Below, piece by piece: positions 1 to 6,052 of a DNA stretch of 17,586 nucleotides. Source of the DNA: Acetobacteraceae bacterium. GTDB taxonomy: Bacteria > Pseudomonadota > Alphaproteobacteria > Acetobacterales > Acetobacteraceae. The stretch lies in NCBI GenBank assembly GCA_947446625.1, contig CANFIE010000029.1, positions 1 through 17,586 on the forward strand. Direction: 5' to 3'. The position numbers and the translations under genes are program-made. Every line of letters begins with the position of its first letter. Position 1 is the first letter of the stretch. The notes under the pieces were generated by a model. The model worked only from the letters and a program-made list of their open reading frames with translations, made no database searches and was not told the DNA's origin.

Positions 1-362
1 CGGCGCTGATGCGCCTGCCACAGCGCCTGGGCCATCGGGTCATTGCCGCTCGGGCGGTCCGCCAGGGTTTGCAGCGGCCGGTGGCTCAGCCCCGAATCCG
101 CCTCCAACCGCCTGTCCGCCGCTTCAGCCCCCGGCCAGTGGAAGCGGCGCGCCTGGCGCCAGCCCACAAAGCCCAGCCCGGCCAGCCAGCCCAGCAGCAG
201 CAGCGCGTGCAGCCAGCCCGGCAACAGCGCCGGCAGGCCCAGCAGCGCGAAGATCGCGCCACCGCCCAGCACCCCCAGCACCGGCAACAGGCAGGGCCAC
301 AGGGCTTCCCAGCCCAGTGCGACCCGGGCCAGCAGCCGCTGGCGATGCAGGGCGCGGCTCAG
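1..362 (-). CDS. TIGR02302/DUF4175 family membrane protein, N-terminal part (cut by window edge)
   Basis: The frame directly after lysA encodes an N-terminus typical of the large TIGR02302 (DUF4175) proteins. It has a short basic stretch, then LGWEALWP, two hydrophobic segments (about residues 20-40 and 45-65), then FHWPGAEAADRRLE and DSGLSHRPLQTLADRPS. Only about 120 residues lie in the window; family members are usually several hundred residues long. The family's function is not established; it is an envelope protein commonly encoded after lysA in alphaproteobacteria. No ATG, GTG or TTG lies in a sensible place. The CTG at 362-360 overlaps the lysA stop (CCTGA) and is my provisional start, implying translational coupling. 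The frame has no stop upstream into the last codons of lysA, so a start inside lysA cannot be excluded. The family call is fairly sure, the start is not. Confidence 0.75.
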   Translation of the reverse strand, partial: MSRALHRQRLLARVALGWEALWPCLLPVLGVLGGGAIFALLGLPALLPGWLHALLLLGWLAGLGFVGWRQARRFHWPGAEAADRRLEADSGLSHRPLQTLADRPSGNDPMAQALWQAHQR

Positions 363-1705
363 GAAACGCCACCCAGCCAGGGCGGCAGCCGGCCCTGGCC
401 CAGCATGGCCTCGTAGCTCTGGCGGTCGCGCACCACGGCGAAGCGCTCGCCTTCCACCATCACTTCCGCCGCCAGGGGCCGCAGGTTGTAGGTTGAGGAC
501 ATCACCGCGCCATAGGCCCCGGCATCGAGGAAGGCCACCAACTCGCCCGGCGGCAGGTCCGGCAGGGCGCGGTCGCGGGCGAAGGTGTCGCCGGTCTCGC
601 AGACCGGCCCCACCACATCGGCCAGGCTCAACGCCCCGCCGAAGGCTGCGGGCGCCACGGGCAAAATACCGTGCCAGGCGTCGTACATGGCGGGGCGCAC
701 CAGGTCGTTCATCGCGGCATCCGTCACCAGGAAGCGCCGGGTGGCGCCCCGCTTCTGGATGACGATGCTAGCAAGAAGCACGCCCGCCGGGCCAACAATC
801 CACCGCCCCGGTTCCAGCATCACCGGCAGGCCCAAATCCCCCAGCGTGGCCTTGATGGCACCCGCCAGCGCCTCGGGCGCCGGGGCCGGCTCGTCGCGGT
901 AGGGAATCCCCAACCCGCCGCCGCAATCGATGCGCTGGATCGGCAGCCCGCGCGCCCGGATCGCCCGCACCAGCTCGGCCAGCCGGGCATAGGCCGCCCG
1001 ATACGCCGCCATGCCATTGGTGATCTGGCTGCCGATATGGGTGGCAATGCCCACCGGCTCGATGCCCGGCAGCGTCGCCATATGGGCGTACAGCGCCAGG
1101 GCGTCGTCGAAGGCCACGCCAAACTTGTTGTCGCTTTTGCCGGTGGTGATCTTGGCGTGGGTGCCGGCATCCACATCCGGGTTCACCCGAATGGCCACCC
1201 GGGCGGTACGCCCCAGGCTGCTGGCCAGCGCCGAGATCATCGCGATCTCCTCGGCGCTTTCGGCGTTGATCTGCTGGATATCCTCGGCCAGGGCCAGCCG
1301 CAGCTCGCGCTCGCTTTTCCCTACGCCGGAAAACACGATGTGGCCGGCCGGAATGCCGGCCTGCCGAGCGGCGCGCAACTCGCCTTCGCTGACAATATCG
1401 GCCCCGGCGCCTTCCGCCGCCAGCACCGCCAGCACGGCGCGGTTGGTATTGGCCTTCACCGCATAATGAATCTCGGCGTTCAGCCCGGCGCCTTTCAGCG
1501 CCCCGGCCAGCGCCTGGTAGCGCCGCCGCAGCGTTGTCGCGGAATAAACCCAGGTGGGGCTGCCCACGGCGGCGGCAATGCGTTGCAGCGGCACGCCTTC
1601 CAGCAGCAGGCCGTCATGGGCATGCAGTGAAAGGGCAGGGCGAACCGCGAGAAGTTCAGCGAAGGAAGGATCGGCGCCATCAAGGGCGAGAGCAGGGCTG
1701 GCCAT
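359..1705 (-). CDS. lysA: Diaminopimelate decarboxylase LysA
   Basis: LysA decarboxylates meso-diaminopimelate to L-lysine in the cytoplasm, the last step of lysine synthesis, using PLP. The 448-residue protein has the alanine-racemase-like barrel with the PLP lysine at K84 (YAVKANTN), H223 in ATHIGSQ, the phosphate-binding GGGLGI at 262-267 and EPGR at 298-301. The C-terminal domain carries CETGD (369-373), which supplies the catalytic cysteine across the dimer, and AYGA with YN near 398-407. The N-terminus is about 20 residues longer than usual, but no later ATG precedes the conserved domain. No good Shine-Dalgarno sequence precedes the ATG. A promoter-like pair sits immediately upstream and would give a leaderless message. 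It is followed by TIGR02302 with overlapping stop and start. In related bacteria lysA normally follows argH and lptM; here those genes lie about 8 kb away on the other strand. Confidence 0.96.
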   Translation of the reverse strand: MASPALALDGADPSFAELLAVRPALSLHAHDGLLLEGVPLQRIAAAVGSPTWVYSATTLRRRYQALAGALKGAGLNAEIHYAVKANTNRAVLAVLAAEGAGADIVSEGELRAARQAGIPAGHIVFSGVGKSERELRLALAEDIQQINAESAEEIAMISALASSLGRTARVAIRVNPDVDAGTHAKITTGKSDNKFGVAFDDALALYAHMATLPGIEPVGIATHIGSQITNGMAAYRAAYARLAELVRAIRARGLPIQRIDCGGGLGIPYRDEPAPAPEALAGAIKATLGDLGLPVMLEPGRWIVGPAGVLLASIVIQKRGATRRFLVTDAAMNDLVRPAMYDAWHGILPVAPAAFGGALSLADVVGPVCETGDTFARDRALPDLPPGELVAFLDAGAYGAVMSSTYNLRPLAAEVMVEGERFAVVRDRQSYEAMLGQGRLPPWLGGVS

Positions 1706-1711
1706 GGGCTA

Positions 1712-1740
1712 TATTGTGGCCCCGGCCCGCCGCCGAACAA
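1712..1740 (-). promoter_or_regulatory. Candidate sigma-70-type promoter of lysA, possibly leaderless
   Basis: Reading the minus strand, TTGTTC (1740-1735) is followed after exactly 17 bases by ACAATA (1717-1712). The A of the lysA ATG is the seventh base after the second hexamer, which is where transcription would start. This predicts a leaderless or near-leaderless lysA mRNA and fits the lack of a Shine-Dalgarno sequence. The matches to TTGACA/TATAAT are partial, so this is a prediction from sequence only. The Bug gene just upstream ends 38 bp before lysA, so readthrough from it is also possible. Confidence 0.4.
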
Positions 1741-1743
1741 CCC

Positions 1744-2718
1744 TCAATCCACCCGTGCCCCGCTGGCCCGGATCAGCGGCGCCAGCCTTTCGCGCTGGGC
1801 ATGGGCATAGGCGTTGATCCCGGCCTGGTTGATATTCCACGCCACGGCGCCCTGGTTGAAATAAGCCTGCACCAGATCAGCGCTTTCCACCGCCCGCTTG
1901 GTGAAGGCCGCCAGCCGCGCCACCATGGGCGCCGGCAGCCCGGCCGGGCCGGTGATGCAGGTCCAGCTGATCACATCAAACCCCGGCAACGTCTCCGAGA
2001 TCGCCGGGATCTCGGGCGCCACCGGGCTGCGCCCCAGGCTGGTCACAGCTATCGGCTTCACCTTGCCTTCGCGGGAAAGCGCCAGTGTGCCTGGCATGTT
2101 GTCGAACATCATGGCCACGCGCCCGGCCATCAAATCCACCTGCGCCGGGGCGCTGCCGCGGTAGGGAATATGCTGCATATCCACCTGGGCCAGATGCTTG
2201 AACATCTCCCCGGCCAGATGCAGCGTGGTGCCCGACCCCGCCGAGCCAAAGCTGTACTTGCCCGGATTGGCCTTCAGGAAGGCGATCAGTTCCGGCACCG
2301 TGCTCGCGGGAATGGAAGGATGCACCGCCAGCAGGTTGGGCAATTGCCAAATGCCGGCCACCAGGGTGAAGTCCCGCACCACGTCAAACGGCAGGGTGGG
2401 GTACAGCGTGGGGGCGATGGCATGGCTGGCAATGCCGCCCAGGCCCAGCGTGTAGCCATCTGGCGTTGCCTTGGCGATGACATCGGCGCCCACATTGCCG
2501 CCTGCCCCGGCGCGGTTCTCCACCACGAATTGCTGGCCGGTCAGCTCGCTCAACTTGGCGCAGTAGATGCGCGAGAGCGTGTCGGTCGGCCCGCCCGGCG
2601 GGTAGGGGTTGATGTAGCGCACCGGCCGGTTCGGCCAGTCGCTGCCCTGCGCCGAGGCAAGGCTTGGGATGGCAAGCGTGCTGCCCAGCAGGGCGCGGCG
2701 GTTCAACAGCAATGGCAT
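1744..2718 (-). CDS. Bug/TctC-family solute-binding protein (Bug1)
   Basis: This is a 324-residue periplasmic binding protein of the Bug (TctC) family, the extracytoplasmic receptors of tripartite tricarboxylate transporters. They usually bind small carboxylates or aromatic acids; the ligand here cannot be predicted. It begins with a signal peptide (basic NRR, then a hydrophobic run ending ASAQG near residue 25). Family hallmarks are WPNRPVRYINPYPPGGPTD, GQQFVVENRAGAGGN, PDGYTLG, NPGKYSFGSAGSGT, HIPYRGSAPA and MFDNMPG. The ATG has a good Shine-Dalgarno sequence (AAGGGA) in the leader AAGGGAACGCCC, which is nearly repeated before the Bug gene at 12601. No TctA or TctB membrane gene is nearby. 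It is clearly paralogous to the proteins at 11571 and 12601, including an IRASGARVD C-terminus, and lies upstream of lysA in the same orientation. Confidence 0.93.
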   Translation of the reverse strand: MPLLLNRRALLGSTLAIPSLASAQGSDWPNRPVRYINPYPPGGPTDTLSRIYCAKLSELTGQQFVVENRAGAGGNVGADVIAKATPDGYTLGLGGIASHAIAPTLYPTLPFDVVRDFTLVAGIWQLPNLLAVHPSIPASTVPELIAFLKANPGKYSFGSAGSGTTLHLAGEMFKHLAQVDMQHIPYRGSAPAQVDLMAGRVAMMFDNMPGTLALSREGKVKPIAVTSLGRSPVAPEIPAISETLPGFDVISWTCITGPAGLPAPMVARLAAFTKRAVESADLVQAYFNQGAVAWNINQAGINAYAHAQRERLAPLIRASGARVD

Positions 2719-2833
2719 GGGCGTTCCCTTGCGCGGCCCCTTTTGGCGGTGGCCGCATTGGGGAAAAGCCTAGCGCGCCCGGCGGGCCGAAGGGTAGCCT
2801 TCATGCAACACCATAATGCCCCGGAGGAATTCC

Positions 2834-3253
2834 ATGCTCTCTCGCCGCCTGTTCAGTGGTTGCGCCCTGTGTTCTGCCCTTGGTGGCGTGCTCGGCCTTA
2901 CCGCCACCAGCGCCCAGGCGCAGCCTGCCCCGGCCGCCGGCGGGCTGACCCGCACCCTGGTCCGCCGGCAGGACGTGGCCGGCACCAACTTCGAGACGAT
3001 CCAGATGCTGGTGGAAATCCCCGCCAATGGCGAAGCCGCGCCGCACACCCATCCGGGGCATGAGGCCACCTACGTCATCGAAGGCGAGGGCACGCTGATG
3101 GTGGCCGGCCAGCCGCCCCGCCAACTGAAGCCGGGCGACAGCTTCCTGGTGCCCACCGGCGTGGTGCACAGCGCCAAGAACGGTCCGCGCCCGCAGAAGC
3201 TTTTTGCCACTTTCGTGGTGGAAAAGGGCAAGCCGCTCGCCAGCCCCGCCTGA
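2834..3253 (+). CDS. Exported single-domain cupin protein
   Basis: This is a 139-residue protein with an N-terminal signal peptide (LSRRLFSGC then a hydrophobic stretch, probable cleavage after AQA near residue 29) and one cupin barrel. Cupin motif 1 is visible as HTHPGHE followed by GEGTLMV, giving the two histidines and glutamate that normally bind a metal. Motif 2 is PGDSFLVPTGVVHSAKN, giving the last histidine. The enzymatic or binding role is unknown. I chose the ATG at 2834 because GGAGGAA lies six bases or so upstream. An in-frame ATG at 2816 overlaps that ribosome site region and would spoil the signal peptide. It is divergent from Bug1 across a 115-bp gap and lies 83 bp before the NCS2 permease, with a strong inverted repeat between, so co-transcription with the urate genes is possible but unproven. 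Confidence 0.85.
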   Translation: MLSRRLFSGCALCSALGGVLGLTATSAQAQPAPAAGGLTRTLVRRQDVAGTNFETIQMLVEIPANGEAAPHTHPGHEATYVIEGEGTLMVAGQPPRQLKPGDSFLVPTGVVHSAKNGPRPQKLFATFVVEKGKPLASPA

Positions 3254-3267
3254 ACCGCTTGCCCCCG

Positions 3268-3297
3268 CCCGATACTCAAGCAAGACTAAGTATCGGG
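3268..3297. promoter_or_regulatory. Perfect 9-bp inverted repeat between cupin and permease (operator or attenuator candidate)
   Basis: CCCGATACT and AGTATCGGG form a perfect 9-bp inverted repeat around a 12-base spacer, 14 bp after the cupin stop and 39 bp before the permease start. There is no T-run after the right arm, so it is not a classic intrinsic terminator. Its place before a purine permease/urate oxidase pair suits an operator for a dimeric regulator or an mRNA hairpin. No regulator gene is present in the window to link to it. Confidence 0.5.
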
Positions 3298-3303
3298 AGA
3301 GCG

Positions 3304-3318
3304 CCGGCCATGGGCCGG
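3304..3318 (+). terminator. Short GC-rich hairpin CCGGCC-ATG-GGCCGG followed by ACGTTTT
   Basis: A perfect 6-bp stem with a 3-base loop is followed by ACGTTTT and then by the permease ribosome site (GGGGGTG, about 5 bases before ATG). It could be a weak terminator or attenuator of the cupin transcript, or a leader hairpin affecting permease translation. The T-run is only four bases and the stem is short, so confidence is low. It does not resemble a purine riboswitch. Confidence 0.3.
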
Positions 3319-3336
3319 ACGTTTTGGGGGTGAAAG

Positions 3337-4695
3337 ATGAGCGATTCCATTGCGCCGGTGGACCAGGTTCCACCGGCACCCAAGCTATTGGCGCTGGGCC
3401 TGCAGCATGTGCTGGTGATGTATGCCGGCGCCGTTGCCGTGCCGCTGATCATTGGCCGCGCGCTGCGCCTGCCGCCGGAACAGGTGGCGCTGCTGGTGAA
3501 TGCGGACCTGTTCGCCTGCGGCATCGCCACGCTGGTGCAGTCGCTCGGCATCGGTCCCTTCGGCATTCGCCTGCCGGTGATGATGGGTGTCACCTTCGCC
3601 GCCGTCGGCCCCATGCTGGCCATGGCCGGCAACCCGGAACTCGGCCTGCTCGGCATCTTCGGCGCCTGTATCGGGGCGGGCATCTTTACCATATTGGTGG
3701 CGCCCTTCGTCTCGCGCCTGCTGCCCTTCTTCCCGCCCATCGTCACCGGCTCGGTCATCCTGATGATCGGCATTTCGTTGATGCGCGTTGGCGTCAACTG
3801 GGCCGCCGGCGCCCCGGCGCCCAACCTGCCCGGCTATGGCGACCCGCTGCACCTGGGCGTTGCCGCCGCGGTGCTGGTGCTCATCCTGCTCATCACCAAG
3901 TACGCCGCTGGCTTCTTCGCCAATATCGCCGTGCTCATCGGCATTGTGCTGGGCTGCGGCCTGGCCTGGGGCCTCGGCAAAATGGGCTTCGCCAAGGTTG
4001 AGGCGGCGCCCTGGTTCGGCCTCATCATGCCCTTCCAGTTCGGCATGCCGAAATTCGATCTCGTCGCCATTGTCACCATGAGCGTGGTGATGATTGTGGT
4101 GATGATCGAAAGCGCCGGCATGTTCCTGGCGCTGGGCGAGATGACCGGCAAGCGGATCGACCGCGACGCCATGACGCGCGGCCTGCGCACCGATGGCCTG
4201 GGCACGCTTGTCGGCGGCATCTTCAACACCTTCCCCTATACCAGCTTCAGCCAGAATGTCGGGCTGGTGGGCGTTACCGGCGTGCGCAGCCGCTGGGTCA
4301 CGGTGTGCGGCGGCGTGCTGCTGCTGGCCATGGGCCTGGTGCCCAAGCTGGGCGCGCTGATGGAATCCGTGCCGGTCTTCGTCCTCGGCGGCGCCGGCAT
4401 TGTCATGTTCGGCATGGTGGCGGCCACCGGCATCCGCATCCTGGCGGCGGTGGACTACCAGGCCAGCCGCAACAACCTGTTCATCGTCGCCATCTCGGTC
4501 GGCTTCGGCATGATCCCGCTGGTCGCACCGCAATTCTTCAAGGAAATGCCCAAGGCGCTGGAGCCCATCCTGCACTCCGGCATCCTGCTCACCGCCTTCG
4601 CCGCCGTGCTGCTGAACCTGTTCTTCAACGGCGTCCGCTCGGCGGCCGAGGCTGAGGCCGCCGCCGCCAGCGCCGCCGCCAAGGCGGAGCATTAG
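3337..4695 (+). CDS. NCS2-family purine permease (urate/xanthine type)
   Basis: This is an inner-membrane nucleobase:cation symporter of the NCS2 family, 452 residues with about 12-14 hydrophobic segments, the normal length. Family-defining sites are the QH pair in the first helix (Q23-H24, LQHVLVMYAG), the helix-8 glutamate (E258 in VVMIESAGMF) that contacts purine rings, and NTFPYTSFSQNVGLVGVTG (297-315), which matches the purine (xanthine/uric acid) branch rather than the uracil branch. The tail is alanine/glutamate rich (AAEAEAAAASAAAKAEH) and probably disordered. The stop is only two bases before the puuD ATG, so the two are surely co-transcribed, and urate is the most likely substrate. 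Xanthine or a broad range remains possible. The ribosome site is GGGGGTG upstream of the ATG at 3337. Confidence 0.93.
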   Translation: MSDSIAPVDQVPPAPKLLALGLQHVLVMYAGAVAVPLIIGRALRLPPEQVALLVNADLFACGIATLVQSLGIGPFGIRLPVMMGVTFAAVGPMLAMAGNPELGLLGIFGACIGAGIFTILVAPFVSRLLPFFPPIVTGSVILMIGISLMRVGVNWAAGAPAPNLPGYGDPLHLGVAAAVLVLILLITKYAAGFFANIAVLIGIVLGCGLAWGLGKMGFAKVEAAPWFGLIMPFQFGMPKFDLVAIVTMSVVMIVVMIESAGMFLALGEMTGKRIDRDAMTRGLRTDGLGTLVGGIFNTFPYTSFSQNVGLVGVTGVRSRWVTVCGGVLLLAMGLVPKLGALMESVPVFVLGGAGIVMFGMVAATGIRILAAVDYQASRNNLFIVAISVGFGMIPLVAPQFFKEMPKALEPILHSGILLTAFAAVLLNLFFNGVRSAAEAEAAAASAAAKAEH

Positions 4696-4697
4696 CC

Positions 4698-5891
4698 ATG
4701 GAAGCGCTGCTGATCGAATGGGGCGGGCTGCTGCTGCGCTGGATGCATGTGCTGGCCGGCATGGCCTGGATCGGCAGCAGCTTCTACTTCATGCACATCG
4801 ACGCTTCGCTGAAGCCCGCGCCGGATATCCCCCCCGGCAAGGGCGGCGAGGTATGGGAGGTGCATGGCGGCGGCTTCTACCAGGTGCGCAAATGGCTGGT
4901 CGCGCCGTCCTCGCTGCCGCCGCAGCTCATCTGGCACAAATGGGAAAGCTACAGCACCTGGCTCTCCGGCTTCGCGCTGCTCTGCTGGCTCTACTACGGC
5001 AGCAGCGACCTCTACCTCATTGATCCCGCCATCCGCGACATCTCCGCCGGCATGGCCTGGGTCATCGGCATCGGCGCGCTGGCGCTGGGCTGGCTGGTGT
5101 ATGACGCGCTGTGCAAATCCCCGCTGGCGAAGGATGACCGCCTGCTCGCCGTCGTCGGCTTCGGCTTCGTTATTCTTGTCGCCTACGGCTTCCAGCAATT
5201 GTTCAGCGGCCGTGGCGCCATGGTGCATACCGGCGCGCTGATGGCCACCTGGATGACCGGCAATGTTTTTCTGATCATCATCCCGAACCAGAAGAAGGTC
5301 ATTGCCTCACTCCTCAAGGGCGAGGCACCGGACCCGGCGCTCGGCAAGGCCGGCAAAATCCGCAGCACGCACAACAACTACCTCACGCTGCCGGTGCTCT
5401 TCCTCATGCTGGCCAACCACTACCCCATGGTGTGGTCCACGCCCTATGCCTTCGTCATTGTCGGGCTGGTGCTGGTGGCCGGGGCGCTGGTGCGGGTGTT
5501 CTTCAACCTGCAGCATCAGGGCAAGGGCAGCCAATGGTGGTGTTGGGCCGTGGCCGCCGCCTGCATCGCCGCCGCCGCCGCCATCAGCCTCACCTCCTCG
5601 CCGCTGGGGCGCGAAGCCCTGGGCCTGGCCTGGCGCGCCCCGCCGCCCTCCGCCGAGGTGGTGGAGATCGTCACCGCCCGCTGCGCCATGTGCCATGCCG
5701 AACAGCCGGTCTGGCCCGGCATCGGCATTGCGCCCAAGGGCGTGGTGCTGGGTGGGGCGGAATCCATCCACCGCCTGGCGCCGCAAATCGCGCTGCAATC
5801 GGTGCTCTCCAGCGCCATGCCGCCCAACAACATCACCGGCATGGAACTGGCCGAGCGCCGGGTGCTGGCCGCCTGGCTCTCGGGCCGCTAG
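4698..5891 (+). CDS. puuD: PuuD: membrane urate oxidase with C-terminal cytochrome c domain
   Basis: PuuD oxidises urate to 5-hydroxyisourate and passes electrons to the respiratory chain instead of making hydrogen peroxide. The 397-residue protein has the integral-membrane Urate_ox_N domain (about residues 1-300, some eight hydrophobic segments; MHVLAGMAWIGSSFYFMH at the start, TGALMATWMTGNVF near 178-191, THNNYLTLPVLFLM near 224-237). A periplasmic class I cytochrome c domain follows, with the haem site CAMCH at 329-333 and a likely axial methionine M374 in SSAMPPNN. Histidines in the first helices probably belong to the membrane active site. It is two bases downstream of the permease. Later pathway enzymes (5-hydroxyisourate hydrolase, OHCU decarboxylase) are not in this window. 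Its TAG stop is formed by the first three bases of the repeat element at 5889. Confidence 0.93.
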   Translation: MEALLIEWGGLLLRWMHVLAGMAWIGSSFYFMHIDASLKPAPDIPPGKGGEVWEVHGGGFYQVRKWLVAPSSLPPQLIWHKWESYSTWLSGFALLCWLYYGSSDLYLIDPAIRDISAGMAWVIGIGALALGWLVYDALCKSPLAKDDRLLAVVGFGFVILVAYGFQQLFSGRGAMVHTGALMATWMTGNVFLIIIPNQKKVIASLLKGEAPDPALGKAGKIRSTHNNYLTLPVLFLMLANHYPMVWSTPYAFVIVGLVLVAGALVRVFFNLQHQGKGSQWWCWAVAAACIAAAAAISLTSSPLGREALGLAWRAPPPSAEVVEIVTARCAMCHAEQPVWPGIGIAPKGVVLGGAESIHRLAPQIALQSVLSSAMPPNNITGMELAERRVLAAWLSGR

Positions 5892-5992
5892 AGCAATATC
5901 CGTTCGGATGGAATCATCAGAACGGATTTCTTGCTCTGGTTTCAAATAGTTGTAGAGCACGAAATGCGCCCAACAGGGCGCATGGTGCTCTA
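5889..5992 (+). repeat. Two-hairpin repeat element, copy 1
   Basis: This 104-bp element is also found, reversed, at 11423-11522. Its plan is hairpin A, a linker GTTTCAAATAGTT, then hairpin B; each hairpin opens with TAGAGCA and the whole element ends GCTCTA. Hairpin A here pairs AGAGCAA with TTGCTCT and CCGTTC with GAACGG around GAAT. Hairpin B pairs TAGAGCAC with GTGCTCTA and ATGCGCCC with GGGCGCAT around AACA. Several sequence differences from copy 2 preserve pairing. It has no coding capacity, is AT-richer than its surroundings, and its first bases form the stop of puuD. It is probably a REP- or MITE-like dispersed element; it could also terminate the urate operon. Confidence 0.88.
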
Positions 5993-6052
5993 ACCGGCGG
6001 TTTTGCCCCGGCCCGTTCTGGTCTATGCCGGCAGCCGATGACGGAGAGCCCG

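Noticed and set aside
1534..3063. A 509-residue plus-strand frame over lysA, Bug1 and the cupin start
   Set aside because: Antisense shadow with Arg/His/Gln-rich composition; the minus-strand genes carry the conserved motifs.
3254..3336. Purine riboswitch before the purine permease
   Set aside because: The hairpins lack the three-way junction and conserved loop sequences; only simple inverted repeats are seen.
3385..4692. A 435-residue minus-strand frame inside the permease gene
   Set aside because: Mirror of the permease frame, with long His/Glu/Ala strings and no domain.
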